From: Phalacrocorax aristotelis
Lineage: Eukaryota > Chordata > Aves > Suliformes > Phalacrocoracidae
Reading direction: 5' to 3'
Assembly: GCF_949628215.1 (NCBI RefSeq)
Contig: NC_134311.1
Coordinates: forward strand, 12,710,582-12,774,581
DNA length: 64,000 nt
The notes below the pieces were generated by a model. It saw only the letters and a list, made by a program, of their open reading frames with translations. It was not told where the DNA came from and did no database searches. The position numbers and the translations under genes were made by a program. Position 1 is the first letter of the stretch; the number at the start of each line of letters is the position of its first letter. Shown here piece after piece: positions 1-15,013 of this stretch.

Positions 1-3000
1 TCTGCAGTACTCAAGAGCAAACAGCTTGTGTGGACTGGTCACAGAGGATGAACTCTGGCAGCTTCCTGACAGTGTATCTGAATCGCTTTAACACAGTTTA
101 GCGCGGGACTTTAGGTAGAGTGCCTGTGTAAACATAGCCTGTCAGTGTGGCAGCCAAAGGTTTTTCAGGTCTTTCTACAGCATACAAACACTTCAGAAAT
201 CAAAGAAAGTTTGGCTATTCGCTAATAGACCATGCAGATCCCTGCCTAAAAGCTACTACCAGCAAAGCATTTGCATAGGCATCTCAACAGCATTCTTAAG
301 GTATACTTTAAAAATGGCAGCAATGGAGGGGGCTGTGGTTCTTTCTCTTGCCCTTCATTCTTAATTTGCATTTCCTTAGCATGAACACTATTCCCTATCT
401 CTTGCATTGCCTATTTAAAATTTTGGACACTTGATGCAAAGCTATTCAAGTCAATATAAAATAGCTACCAAGATAGAGCTCCTGGTTCCATCTGCAGCAT
501 TTCACATTTGCTAAACCAGCTCTCTGGCATGCACCCCACAGATGATGTGTTTTTGTTCCCCAGTAAAATCCCGTCATAATTAGTTTTTGATAAATCGAAT
601 GCCAGCCTTAGCAAAATGTAAGAAGCAACTAAATAGCTCATAATGCTTTAGCTGGCAATTACGTAGATTAAAGAAAAGAAATGGTAAAAACTCTGACATT
701 TAAACTATTTTAAAGGTTGGTTTAAGATCATTCACAATGGAGTTTTCACCCACCAGGAATGTTAACTGTAACAATACTCATCTTACTGTCTGGTATCCAT
801 AGAAGTGAAATACAATTCAAGACACAAACTTTTGGCAAAGTATTCTGGATTTCAGTTTCCTTAAACAGTTCCTTTCCACTTGCGGATGTATAATTGGACA
901 ATTATTGTACATTGACGTGACAACATTATTTTCTTAGAGGTGACCTAGAACATGGTGTGTCCTGGGATTTCACAGGGACGTTGTGTGGTGTTTTCTGTAT
1001 ATACTATCTCAAACTGCAAATCTAGGAAGTTATCCATTCCCAGGGCAGTGACAAGGGCCACAAAAGCAAGGACTCCATCTCAGTATCACCTGGGCCCTCA
1101 TAGTCTGATGGTGCACTGAGCATGTAATGTAACTCAGCGCTGGAGGTGCATCACCTCACTGTCAGTCAGCTCAGCAGGCTGAGTGAATGCTTTGGGCATC
1201 CACACTTGCATTTCTTTGGTCAGGTCACCTGCCTGAAGATACTCCATGTAATGCAACATTTCTCTTATGTCTTTAACAGCAACATGCATATCAAAGCACC
1301 TCAGGCATTTTAATTTTGGGCTGCCCCACTGTGTTGCAGCATCACTGTGCTCAGTGCCACCTCCACAGCAATGCAATGTGTGCTGTCCATGGGCTCAGCC
1401 CACTCTTGATCAACATCAGCTGCTGCCCAGAAAGCAGTTGTGAAAGCAAGGATCTGTGGGGAGTGGAGAAAATACATCTCCCATGACTCACTTTCTTGAT
1501 AAGAAATAAGAAAACTGTCACTTAAATTTCCTCTCCATTGGCTTTTACAGCAGTATTCACCCTGCTCAGTGAAATTGCTTTCAAGATCACCAGACAGTTA
1601 GGCTCTGGGACAGCTATCACAGTCACAGTAGCTTTTTTCCCTCCAGCAAATCTGTGTTCAGGCCAAAGCGGAGGAGACTAATGGCCATAGTCTCTCTACT
1701 TGGGCTTGCAACACCCTACATGGGTCTGTCAGCTAAACCACTCTGGAGACTGATTCCTAATTTTTTCAGTTAAAATGAGATGAATTGGCTTAAAGCATTT
1801 AAAGAAAAAATATTTGTCCATGCATTCATGACTGTTAGGGCCTGAGTATTTTAGCCATATCCACCTGAGAAAGCTTCACCTCTTTAGAAAGATTGCTCAG
1901 TATCTCACATACAAATATTCAGGTGCTTTGGATACTTCACTGGCTTTTCTTCTAATTCCTTTAATCAGATTTCTAGTGTCGTTGCTGAATAGCATGTGGT
2001 CCAAAATATCTGAGAGACTGTCTAGCTCTTCTGCAGATTATTTTTTATGACAGCTGTCGTGACATTAGTTTCTCATTATAACTGCAGTGAAAATCGAACT
2101 GTCACCACTACCTGTGGGATATCCTGAATAACCTACTGTGAATAGAAGTGAAAACAGCCTCCTAGCTGAATATAAAACCCAGAGATTCCCTTTCAAATAT
2201 GGCATTTGACCCAAACTGTACTAGAGCCATTTTCACAAAATGTCAGTTGTCAGGAAACCATCAGCTGCAAATCCCACAGCTAAGCCCATGTGCTCCTGCC
2301 CATTTGGAGGAGAGCTGTGAGTCCTCAGTGCAGACCTGACCCCATGTCCAACAGCCATTGCAGTGCAATTTATACAGATGCCTTTTGCCCACAGAAAATG
2401 CCCACTGTACCAGAGCTGGAAACCTGAATCTGCTAAACACCATCACTCACAACAATAATTAATCTCGTAATCACCAGCTCAGCTGGCTGTAATTGTCAAT
2501 ATATTGTTTTATGAGCTTCCATTGGCAGGAAATGAATGATTTCTATCTCCTAAAAATGAAATGACTCCTCGGGTACAGTATAGGGATTATTTATGTAGAG
2601 AAGAATAAATCATAATGAAAGTGGCAGGAAATAAATAAAAGGGCAATTCTACTGGCTGAGTGTCTAGAGTTTAAATTTCTGTTTGAAGCAGGTTTCAAGG
2701 ATCTTCTATATTACTATAGTTATTTAACCTTAGCTCCAACTTTAATGGGAACAGGTTTCTGTTTGATTCAGATATGTTATTTGTCAGGACATTTGTGACA
2801 TCAGAATGCAACTATATATCTAATTTGGAGAAAGAAAGCTAAAATGAATAAATCTGGAAACTGTTGCAGTCTTCCATCAAAATATAAGGTTGTGAAGAAA
2901 AAATATCAGGTCATTTTGCAACGTCAAAGTTGGCCATTAGCTGCACTGGACTGCCAGGGATGTAGATATACAGCCAAGAGTAAAGCTAAATATCTGTCAG

Positions 3001-6000
3001 GAAGCATCATTTATCTGCTAGTGAGTGATGCTCACTTAAAAAAAAAAAGAAATTACCAAGTAAAGTTGCATGATGAGACAAGACTCACAATAGGAGAAAA
3101 ACTAAGATCTGAAGCTGAAACCTCCAATAGAGCCGGATGAGAAAGAATCTTTGGAAGTGCAAGAACTAACAATTGCTTTGCTTACTCTTACATCTCACAG
3201 ATAAAAGCAACAACATCACTTCCCATATAACTTAAGTGCCAGTGGAGGTGTCTTTTTTAGCCGCTACAGTGGATAGGGAGAACAATATGACTGGGCCCAA
3301 ACTTGGCATGCCAATTTTCCCTGAAGCACAGAACTGGCATTTGAGTATTACTTTCTTTTGCCTTTCTTACATGTAAATACATTTATGCAATATTTTGACA
3401 GGAAACCACAAGTATATTTAAGTCCTCTTTTCCTTTAATTCTCCTGCCTACCAAGCTCATCACAAAACCTTTTTAGTACCATAGTAACATGCCGTTTCAG
3501 TGTTACTTCAGTGTAATTAGGCAGAGTTTTTCTGTGACTCAGAGTCACAACAGCCATTCTGCAAAGGCAGTGACAGTACATGGAAACTGAATACCAAAAC
3601 AACTTCAAGGTTGGTCTCATGAAGGGAGCAGCTCCCACAGAGGAGCTTGCATGAGCTGATAGACCTGCAGATGGGCAAAGAATTAACCACTGGGCATTCA
3701 GACCACCCTGGGAAGTCCTGCAGGCTCCTTCCCCTGTGCAGGTACTCTTGCAATGTCTCCAGGAATCCACATGGAGCTCACCAGAGGAAAGCAAGCTAAA
3801 TCAAGAATTTAGTTCAGCAAAAACTTGCTACATATATTAGAAATAATTTTATTTTAGTTTAGTTTCTTAAGTGGTGAACAAGATTTCTCTGCTAGGTCAA
3901 AACACTGTCAACAGCAAGGACAAACAAAAGCCAAAACCAGTTTCCTGCCCCATTAGAGCAACTGAAGACTGGTTTTCCTGTTGGCCTGTCTCTACAAAAG
4001 TTAAAACTCATCTCCAGAAATACACACCCCTAATTTACCACCTTACCTCAAGGAGTAACCGTATGATCTGGAGGTGAAGAAGCAGTCTGCATGGTGCTTA
4101 CTGCATAACTATTCAAAGATATATGTTTTGTTTTGATGACTAGTACAGTCTGCCTGCTCTCCTCAGTCTTTATAATTAAAGCATTATTTAAAACTATATA
4201 GCATGAATTCATCCTCCTGTGTCCTCAGCTCCTCCTTATAGTTTTTCCCTCTTTTAAATTTAATACATTTTCCCCTTTCTTTTGCCTTCACAGCCAAGAA
4301 CAGAAACAATTCATTTCACAGCAATCCCTTCTCACTGTTTTTCTAATACCCATGCGCATTAAAACCTCATCCATCATTGTTTTCAGAGTCAGCTTTTTAA
4401 TCAGATCTGTATGTATATTGGTTTGAGCATGTGGCAGTTTAATTACCCTCTTGAATATGTGAAACACATCTTTGTCATATCTACTTATATCTGAAGAGAG
4501 CCATCCTATAACACTAATTAAAGAGGGATGATGACAATTTTTCTATACTCAAATTATGTCCCATCTGTCTAGTCATCCTCATGTTCACTCTCTGGATTAA
4601 TTAAGGGTGGGGAAAGGTTGTTTCCCTGGAGTTTTGCCTAATGCAGGATGAAAAGTCTGTTTTAATGAAGAAACATACAAAATTCCTTTATTCTCATCCC
4701 AGAGTAAAGCACATAGCAAAGCAGAAGAGTCCTCTGTTTTGCTGCTCTCTGATCAGCTAGTCATATATTGCAGGGCATCAGGAGTCATGTTTATGCAACT
4801 ATTTACTGAAGCTAGCAGCTGATCTGAAGGGACACGTGGCACTGTTGGCAAGTCACAGCTAGACACTCTGCTCAGATATCTGGATCCGAAGTTAGGACTA
4901 ATTTTTTATTAATAATATTATTAAAGGACAGAATGATGTAGCACAGAATGGGTACAGTGTAAAAGCACACCGTTTTTTCAACATTGTCTTTTATCGGCCT
5001 TAGTGTATTTTTCCCATAGACATTTTATTTAGGTATTTGAGACATCAAGGTAAAATACAAAGCCTTCTGGTCTTGCCTGGTCAGAAAAGTTTTAAAGAAT
5101 ATATTCTTATTGATGAGACTGGTTTTGCTTCTACCTAAACCTAGCTGCACAGCTCCTGTTCATTTTGAAGCTATTGTACATCCAAGCAGACCTCTCAGAT
5201 ACCTAAACCATTAATTTCCATACAAATAGCGACCACAAAAGCTTTTAACACAGGGAAGTATGGAAAGCCCTGAGGAGTCAGAACTGCATGCCACTAGGGA
5301 GGAAGGGACATTACTCGTACCAGAGGCTGTCAAACACACACGTGATTCACAAAGGACATGTGCCAGCTGCTGTCACTTGCTGAAAAGTTAAAAATTAGGT
5401 AGAAGCAGTGTCAGCAAGGCCTGGACCGACTTCCCTGGCGCTCATTACACAGATGGGCTGAGCATGAGAATAATTTCGATGCACTCCCACCTTAAAAGCT
5501 TTTCTACTGCCACTAGAGTTGTCCTCTGGGCTTTTTCTTCTCCCTTTTCCTTTTTTTTCTTCCCTTTGCTAAGACTGATGATGAAGTCCTTCACTCAGAA
5601 GAATGTGCAGCCACTGAAGACTTTTATTACCTCAGAGGGTGGTGGTACTTCTATTATGCTGGTTTCCCCCTGTTTATATAAGGCACTACAAATATCCTAT
5701 ATGAAAATAATTAATAGAAATTACTGCATAGTATTAATTTAAGGTCATCAATCACTGAGTTTATTCTGATCCTCTAGTTAGGCCAGGAGATAATAATGGC
5801 TATAAATCTGCATGAAAAAGAAGCAGCTAACTATTGAAACCATTAAAATGTATTTCTTTAATAGCCAGCATATTTCATTGTCATTTTTCATATACACCAT
5901 GCAAACCTAGTTTTCTTTTCAATATTTCTTCCTGCCTAGTGTGCATTGTTCTATTCTTTTATTTCTCTGGCCTAATACAAAGCTAAACAAGGTGCTTACA

Positions 6001-9000
6001 AACAATTTACACTTCAATTTACAGATTCTGTGCCACATGCTGATCCATTTTCCAAGCTACAAGATAAGAAAAACCACAGCTTGCCATATATAAAAGATTA
6101 TTTACATTTTTTTTTCTTATGGGAATGTTGAAGCTCATCACTATAAAGCCTTAAAATAAAATTTTCTGGGGAAGAGAATAAATGCAAACCATGGTAAATC
6201 AGAAAAGCAGCCTGTGGCTAGATATTTCAGCAGTTTCTACAGCAGCAGATTAAAGAAAGCATTCTACATTCTCAAAATTTAATTTTGGCGATTTTTTTAA
6301 CCATGAGTTATTAGCAGCACTACAAGACCATAATTACCAAGGCACAGAGATAAAAATATTTGTCCTTTTTTCCAGTTTTTTTACTTCATATATTTGTCAC
6401 TATTGTATACTCACTGTTATGTTTCACTTTTCTCTCACCATTTTCTCCTCAGTTAGAGCCCAACAGTCACTGGTTGTCCCATAACCCTATTTAATTTCCT
6501 ATTTTCTTTGCATGGTCTCACCATCTCTAACAAACCTTTCGATGGTTTTTCATCTGGATCAAACTGCCCTGGAAAGAAAATGAACTCTTTAAGTGAAATA
6601 ACAGGGGCTTTCTCACACAGGCATGCCAACATACTCCTGCATCAAAATCCTAGGAGAAAAAAAAAAGCCAAAATCAGTTTTGTACTTCTGTCAGCCAAGG
6701 GATATACTCCAAGTACATCAAACAACTCTTCCAGACATGCTTAAATATCCTACCTTTTCTATATGTATAATGTTTTGCGCCACCTACACAGTAACTCTTA
6801 CTGTGTAAGAGTGCTGTTTGCTCCCACACAGCTCTGCAGTTAGATTCATTAGAAAATTCTGTAGACTCCTAAGGATTTTGCACCTGGCTCACTGAGTAAG
6901 AACACATTCTTTACGACATTAAAAAGTCCTGGCAACAAGGATACCTGAATTTCAGTAAGAAATTTATATCTGAGTCCTTAGAGAAAAATTCTCTCACTAA
7001 GTACTGTGAGGAAATAAGTCGATTTAATAATGGATCCTATTTCTAATATTTTTCATTACCTCCAACCTAATTCTACAACATGAATGGTTGAGTAACAGGA
7101 CAGGAAACCTAAAGATATGTGAAGAATTTTTTTGTTTTCTAGTCCAGCACAGTCATGAGAAAACAGGCCAACAGAGCAGTATGCAATTTCAACTTGTGTG
7201 TGTGTCTGTGGACAACAGGATCACATTTTTTTATTCTCCCTCTCCTATTCCAAAAAAGTCTCAATATAATGATCAAATGTGACAGTTTCATCCCATCTGT
7301 CTGAAAAATATAACGTCCAGTCTTGTAGAAAGGTATGACAATATTTTATTTTCAAAATACTACAAGCTTGTAGTTTTAGTACCCATTTCCTCCCCTTCGC
7401 TCCCCCTTGCCAAGCTCGTTAGTTGTTGGCCCTTTTCTCAGTATTTTTGACACCTTACAAATCATGTTTGCAAGTGATGTTTACAAGATTTTATCTATGA
7501 GAACAAATAATAGCTGTAAAGTTATAGTGAAATTTCAGCTTTCACTTTGAAAAAAATAACAGCATTGTGCCAATAGCCAATATTGGAAAAGAAATATGAA
7601 AAGGAGTGGCTTCACTTGCAAGCTGTTTTACCTAGTCCATCATTATACGCATTTCCATGAATTTAATGATTGCACCAATATCCAATATTCTGAACTGAAT
7701 GTAAGAAATGAAAGATGATCACATTACCCAGTTTTAAAAATTGCTTTACATAATGTAATCACTTACTTGCTCTAATTTAATTTCACTTTACATCATTTAA
7801 TAAATGAATGCTGATCATTTGACATAATTGAATAAGTAGTTCAGCTCATTCTCTGTACTTCTTAGATCACAAAATAGGCTGCCTTTTTGTCATCTTCCAG
7901 GATGGTATTGGGAGATTTAAGAGTTGTGTTTCATTTCTCAGCTTCTTTACTACCCAGTGTAATCCCACTCTGTAGGAAAGAATTTAGCCCAGCCCTGCAA
8001 GCTGAGATTTTCAGAAGAATTACTTAAAGTTGAGAATCTAAAACCCAGAAATTGTAGACACTCCAGTTTTGTGTGAAGTCAGTGAGTTCAGACAATGATT
8101 TTCCCGATCTTGTCTCCAAAGTAGGTAGCGAAATGCTCACGTTTTTCTTGAACACAGAAAGGCAGAAAACTGCACCTCCTTCAGCTTCCTGCACGCTTGC
8201 CACAATCAACATGACCGTTCTACTGAAGTTCCTCTGGAGATAAGCCACAGATCTCAGAACACCTTGAGCCTAATGAACATTGAAGGTCTCTCTGTAGCAC
8301 AGCAAAGCTGTCAGCATTTTTGGAGGCAGGTAGGCTTTCAGAAGGATTTATGAAAATACCTGGAATATCAGTGCAGGACTTCTATAAGTGAGGTCCCAAA
8401 GGCCACCACACCAGTACCGCCATGCTTTTTAGTGACCAGCTCATGTTCACACAGGAAGCTGTGAGGACAGAGGGATGAAGCTGTCCCAGACTGTTAGCCT
8501 AATGGCATTACTCTGTTGTAAATTAAATATGTTATATGTAGGTGCATGTTAGCAAGATGATCTTGTTTGTCTCCATACCACATGCTGTGTGAAGACTTGA
8601 GGCCAGGCCTCACCTAGTATAAGCCACTTTGGGTCTTCCAGTACCAGAGAAGGTGAAGATCTTCTCTACATGGAGATGCTGTGTGCTGAAACTCCTTCTT
8701 AGCTGTCCTAAAACATCTTTCCATGGGGTCAGACTTAGTCTAAAGGAGCTGTATGGGAACCTCTTCCAAAACAGAGATGTTTGAGAAGTGGTGCTTTTCC
8801 CAGCATCCCTTCCCCACGTACACAAATCATAAACTCACTTCCACTAGGCAGAAATTAGTTATGGTGTGCCTGTGGATCTAGTAAACTCAGGCTCCTCCTC
8901 CAAGGGAATTGCAAGCTCCTGGTACCTGTTAATATGCCTGAAATGGCTTTTTAAAGACAACAGAGCAAAATCCTGGAGGGTTGACTTAAACATTGCATTG

Positions 9001-12000
9001 TTTAAACAGTGGAATTAGTTCCTCACTCTCTGAAAGGGATTTTCTCAGACTGTGATTACTTTTGTCTTTTTTTTTTTTTTCAAGCATATAATCCAACAAA
9101 GCTTCAAAAGAAATTTTTTTCATTAATTTAGATGCAAATCTCATACCCTCATTCACAAAGTTGAATTCTGGCAAATCTTCTTAGAAAGTAACACATAAAT
9201 CGTGGTGAGAACTTAACAGTTTGAACTCTAATAAAAAGAGGCATGCCAACTGCATCTGTTGAATTATCAGAGGAGATACTAGTTGACTTAAAGGATGAAG
9301 AGACAGGTGAGGTGTTTCCTATATGCAAGTTTCTTGGACATTTCCAGTGGTCTAAAACTACCATTTTGTTTCTTTAATTAGAAAGAAACTTTTTTGTAAG
9401 AAATCATAACACTCACATGCAATGACTAGTTTTAGATTTTTCATCCAATATGAGTCTATGTGGGGCACAAGAGCACTCAGAAGTATATTTCTTACAATTA
9501 GTCATCTATGGTTACAAGTTGAATAGTGCTCTTCTGACTTAATGTTATAGAAGCCTCCTCAATGATATCTATGTACTGTCTGCATGTAAATATGCACGCC
9601 TATACACATAAATTACATATTGTATATTCAAACACTCTTTCTGAAACACACATAGGTGGTTTTGGAAGGCATTTTCTCTAGGATTAGATATAGAAGAGTG
9701 ACAAAAATTGAAAGGAATACATGAATGTGTTGATTTAAGGATTTATTATTGCTCCTAGGTTCTATGCAGAGCTACAGCCTCCTACTTTCATATTTCATGC
9801 CTCAAGCACAAGCATGAGATTACTCTTTCCGTCTCCAACCAGCAGTATAATTTTTCAAAAAAACTTACTGTTCACTTAGCTTTAGCAACGATATGGATGT
9901 ACCTTGTGTTGACTTGTTTAGCTCGTGCAGCCTTCCCCTCTTCCAGCACCCCGCATGGATTTAACCATGGGTTCACACAAATTCCGAGCCAGGCAAATAC
10001 AGCCATAATCCTCCAGTTTTAAGGTGTGAAACTGCAAATGTGTGCCCTTGGTTAGCTTCACTTGTGTGACCCTTCCTGACAAAATCAAGTTGTTCACATG
10101 CACAGCTGCTTTTAATACTGATCTCCTTAGGTATTAAGTCAGTACATGAAATATTTAGCATTTCCTCTACAGGAGAAGACAGATGACATCACTCTTCATG
10201 ACAATACAAACTTCCATGGTATATCACAGTAACATTGAGACAATTAAACTCACCATAGGAACTTTCTGAATTCTTCAGTTAAACTATATATCTATATAGA
10301 AAACCAGGTTGTGTTTCCACAGAGATTTACAGTACCCAGCAGGCAATAATAGAATGCTTATCTTCTTGAAGATACAGTTATTTAAAAAAAAAACCCAAAC
10401 ACAACAAACAACCCAAAACTAACAAACAAAAAAGGGTAAAAAGGAACCCTCCAGATAAAAACTGATTTCTGACACCTAAATATATTAATAAGAGATGACA
10501 TGAAATCTTCAATGCTTCAGACCAACTAAATGTCAGTTTGGCAACTCTCTGGCTCTCAGATATGTGCTTGGAAAATGTTCCATTGCTTTGAAAGTGCCAT
10601 TTGGCTCCAGGGACAATCACATGCAATGGGATTTCTTCCTGGTGTTTGAAGTAGCAGCTGCCAGATATTGGCAAAGACCTTGCTCACTGAGGTCTTCCTC
10701 TAAAGAAAATACCTTGGTTTAGCAAGAAAAAAGGTTACCTGTTCCGCATAATCTTCTCTAGCTGGTAGAGATCACCCAACTCAATTTCTAAGAAGAAACG
10801 TGCAGCATAACACTACAACCTCCTGTTTCCTTGCACAGGCAAAAAAAAAACCTTACCAGACTACAAAAGCCATAATTACAATTAAAGAGTAACTTGAATT
10901 GATTTAACAATATCTCTGGGAAATATGCAGGAACTGAGTCTTCAATCATCTTCTAGTAAAGTCTAGATATTCCTACTTTGTATTTGTGATACCAAATCTA
11001 ATTTTAAATTCAAAAGACAATAGACTTGGTGAAGGACAACTTGTAATTCCAGAATCTGGATTATGTTCTGCTCAGAGATAAAAACAAGCCATCATTCACA
11101 ATAAGGGGGGAGGGAGTGGGGAAGAAAAGAAAAAATAAATACTCTTTCTAGGAAAAAAAAGGCAGAAAAAAGGGAAGACAGATAGAAACATGAAAGGGCC
11201 CACAGAAAGACAAAGAAGAAACAGTATAATTTCAACATGCTCACCATCTGGAAAGGTGGAGTAGACAGAAAACAATGACCAATTTCAAAACAGTCATGTT
11301 GTAAAGCTGCAGCCGGTGCTCTCTGCCAAGTTTAGTGATTCAGTCAAAGAGAGACATACCAGAAAGAGATTGTTAAAGGGCTGCAGTGATGACTTTTACC
11401 TTTCAGCATTATTTTTGCCTTTATGACTGTTGCCTTCTAAGAAGAAAGACATCACAGTGAAATCACCAATTCACACATGACATATATGGGTTTCAGTGTA
11501 CTCTGCAAAAGAGTAAACACAAAATGTATTTCCAGTTTTGCACTGGACATCAGTTTCTTCCTTTCAAACCCAAAACAACACAATTTTCAGAAATGTTGAC
11601 TGTAAATCATCTGCTGTCTGCCTATACAGCTGCTCATTCTTACAGATTATAAAAAAATATCTGGAGATCCTTTCAGAATGAAGCACGCAATATATAGTAT
11701 CTTATAACACAAAAATACACTGCAGTTGCTTAAAAAATAACACCATTTTTATTTCAAAAGAAGTTACTCCTATCTAGAAGTAACTATTCAGAATCAAACT
11801 GCCCAAGTCAATGGAAGCAGAAATGGGTAATGTTGTTTTGTCTAGCAACTCCCTACTAACAAACACTTCTATCTGTAGTAGTCCTGTCTCATGCATCCTC
11901 ACACTCTGCCCTTTGTTTTTACCAGATTAAGACCTGATCTTCCAGAGGTACATCTAGTATGCAGGGGGGGAAAAAAATTCCTAAAAGTAATTTCTTACAG

Positions 12001-12743
12001 GTAACTCCCAGAGATGTTTTTATTATTTCATTTTTATCTTATAATTTTCTTAGTATAGTAGGAGTAGAGGGAGCCATGCATGACCTAAACTTTTAGCAGA
12101 CTAGAGAGCAGATGAGGACATCCACATTAGTAATTCTCCTCTTTAACAACCTTGAAATTGCTTCTTTCCACTTAGTAGTGAAAAATACATGCATTCCACT
12201 TTTTTAAGACATTCTAGCTCAGAACCTGTGAAGAAAGTTGTAAGTGATAAGAATTGATCTGAGAAGAAAAATATCACCCTTAAGAAAGGCAGATGGTAAG
12301 AAGGCTCGACATCTATTCCACTCTTCCACCTTTCTTTCTTCAACAAATTCAATTTCTTCCTGGGCCAGCTGCTGTCACTTCAGTTTCATTACATCTTTGG
12401 AATGTCATAAAAATAACTTTACATCACAAAACATTTATGTGTCAAGGTACCACAAAACCATAAAGATCCAACTGCAGCGCCTAACAAGATGAATTTTATT
12501 AATGGCTACAGGCATCCTGTGTCAAGAAAACTGAAAGAAATGCTTCCTTCTGCTATGTTACAAAAGGAAATAGCTATTGTCCTTTTCTGCTTTCGTATAT
12601 TCCTCCTCCTTTTTTTTAAGAATTACTCACTCCTAACAAAATAGTTCTTTTCCTTTAGATAAATCAAGGTATCTGTTCTTCTATGAAGCAGCTTAACCAT
12701 ATATTCATGTTTCGATTCCACATAGATATTAATAAGCCTTATT
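1..12743. other. Gene-poor AT-rich intergenic block (left flank)
   Basis: No open frame here exceeds about 120 codons, none resembles a protein family I recognise, and several of the longer ones cross homopolymer runs. I saw no CR1 tail, LTR or RNA gene. The block holds scattered A/T runs and a perfect 16-bp AT palindrome at 4909-4924. The TAATTA-rich stretch around 2450-2650 has the texture of a conserved non-coding element, but conservation cannot be judged from one sequence. It runs without a visible break into the tandem array at 12744. Confidence 0.6.
4909..4924. repeat. Perfect 16-bp AT palindrome
   Basis: TTAATAATATTATTAA is its own reverse complement. In AT-rich DNA this may be chance. 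Confidence 0.9.
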
Positions 12744-14497
12744 AATTGCTTTTATTATTTTTAATCTTGCCATTATCAGTAATTAACATGCAGTGATTAG
12801 CTTGAGAAATCTTAACCAAATGCTTCTTTCAGAGCTGTTCTAGGATGTGTGTTTTCCTGCAACTGTTCTCTGAAGTCTGTCTCTGCCCTCTCTCCTGTTC
12901 AGCTTGCTGCTACTCCCAGCCCTCCAGCTGGGTGGCTGTTGCTGCTATTCACTCCTCCTCTTGAATGCCTTTTTTCTCTGATTGCTACGTTCTGCATCAG
13001 GGAGAGGGAGAAGCAGGGGAGCAGAAAGGATTTCCCCTCACATCTGTACCCACAGGCAAACTACACCGACTTAGTGTTTCCACGGTGCAGAAGAAACCTA
13101 CTGAAGTGTGAGGAAACATATCAGAAAATACTGCGAGGAGTAACAGCTGCTTATTGCTAGCTTGCAGGCTTTGTGGAAAAAAAAAAAAAACCCACATGCA
13201 CCTGCCTCTTTGCCTTTCTGCCCTTCCCCGTGCTTATAGAACTTAACGAGGTATTAAGATCTGAGTTACAACACTGTTTCGCTTAACTTATTCTGCAGTC
13301 TCTGAAAAGTATTAGAAATCCTCAAACTGCCTACGGGAGGATTTTACTGCACCTCTTGTTCGTTTCAGCCAGAGAAACTGTCGTCCCCTCCCTGAATGCA
13401 GAGGAGAGAATTTCAATGGTTATTGAAGCCTAGAGACTCTCACCTTTCTAAAGAGTCCCCAAATGTAATAACTTCCCATTTACTTATATCTGACTCTTTG
13501 GACCCCTGTGAGGAATTTTTTTTTTATTATTTTTCACTTCTTTCCTACGGCTGTGGGACAGAGAGGCAGGGGGAGAGAGAAGGGTGAAGTGGCTTTTGTA
13601 AGTGGAGGGGTTTGTGCTGCCACAGGCCTGCCACCTTCCACTGGTGCCTTCGTGCTGCCTTAGCTCTGCATGGAGAGCTGTGAGCCAGCCCACAGGAGCA
13701 GGTAACCATCCACGCAGAGCATCCTCCTGAAGTCAGGACTTCTGTGGCGGTACAAGCAGGCAGGAGATCCCGCACGCCTGCCCAGTCCAGTGGTTTTTGT
13801 GACCCAGGCAGTTTCCTTGCTCCCGGTCTGGTAAAGCCTAATGCGGTGCACTTGTAGGCCCTGGAGATTCCCTACGTACAGTTACCAAAGGGTGCAGCTG
13901 CCGCAGTAACCATTTGCAGGTCGGTAGCGAGGCTGGGAGCATTTCCCAAACATGCATACAAGGATACACAAGACTGCACTGTGCAGCCCAACACCGGTGG
14001 AGCCGAGCCTTTACCAGCACCTCCCTAAACACCAACCGCATTGACATAGACAAGACCACGGATAGCCCATATACCGACTCAGTCCCTTTCAGCACACGCA
14101 GACTAGAGTGAGACCCACAGGAAATGGATAAGAGAAGGATTTAGTAAGAGTACGGCAAACGTGCCTCAAGAAAAAGCAGCATATTGCTGTTGTCGTTCAA
14201 GCATGCATGTGACCCCACATAACTTTTCAGGAAAGGAGAATTGACTCATTCCTTGCTTTGACATGAAGTAAATGAATCAATACAGACAGACTTTCTTCTT
14301 CCTCTTTAATTCATTAATTACTCCAGTGCAAGTCCTGAGATAACTACACCTCCTGCTGTATCTCATCTTATTAGTTACTCAGCTGCTCTTAAGTGTATCT
14401 CCTCCACTTAGATTGCACCCTCATGCCACTTCAAAAATTGGCATTTCTTTTCACTGACAAATAAGTTAGTGTCTAACCCAGTGTTTGAAAGGAAAAT

Positions 14498-14515
14498 GGG
14501 GCGGGGGGGTGGGGG
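14498..14515 (+). repeat. G-rich run (G4-C-G7-T-G5), copy 1
   Basis: An 18-nt run almost entirely of G lies about 0.5 kb beyond the tetraspanin stop. It has enough G tracts to fold as a G-quadruplex on the plus strand (C-rich on the gene's strand). It is one of the few places where the array copies differ, as expected of a slippage-prone tract. Confidence 0.85.
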
Positions 14516-14881
14516 TGCAGAGGTGTTAAACTTCCTCCAAAGGACTCCTTTTAGGAATACCAAAGCCTTAAAAGCGTGAAGGTGGAGGAACCTACTTTTT
14601 AATTACTCTTCAAGATTCTAGGACTGTTAAGATTTGGTCCGACAGTACAGGTCGTGACCTCACAACATCCTCCCCTGAGCAAGACATACCTCTACCTACT
14701 GCCTCCCCCCCACTCGCACACAACAGTTCCGTGCTTGCACATGCCGAAGACCCTCCCCTCCCTGCTGTGACTTCCAGCATGAAGTTTTTCAGATACAGGG
14801 TGCTTATGAAACAGGAACTGGGGGGAAACTGATCTAGTACTGTAACATTAAAGAAAAAAAATGCAGCAGTGATCAATTAGT

Positions 14882-14887
14882 TTTATT
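14882..14887 (-). promoter_or_regulatory. Polyadenylation signal AATAAA for tetraspanin copy 1
   Basis: TTTATT on the plus strand reads AATAAA on the gene's strand, about 127 bp past the stop codon. T-rich sequence follows on the gene's strand (complement of the A8 run near 14852-14859), as expected downstream of a cleavage site. No genomic poly-A tract follows, so there is no visible insertion tail of a young retrocopy. Confidence 0.6.
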
Positions 14888-15013
14888 GACATACAAATAT
14901 AATAACAAAAAAGTTGTTTTCTTCCAGTGCAACTGCAGAGTGGTACAAAACCACGGAAAGATGCAGCACGTTCAGCAACGTTGCCAGCGCCTGCAGACCT
15001 ACGAGAAGCTCGG

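Larger units (their letters stand above)
12744..15013. other. Non-coding part of array copy 1 (3' side of the tetraspanin)
   Basis: This 2.27-kb stretch begins AT-rich, becomes visibly richer in GC and CpG from about 12840, and includes an A14 run at 13177-13190 and the G-rich run at 14498. Short open frames on both strands (up to about 100 codons) show no recognisable domain and are repeated unchanged in the other copies. I could not assign a mobile-element family to it. The equivalent in copy 2 is 17175-19445. Confidence 0.6.

Noticed and set aside
12849-13160. 103-codon plus-strand frame repeated in all three array copies
   Set aside because: It opens with a non-ATG codon (GTG at 12849), shows no family motif and is repeated only because the whole unit is.
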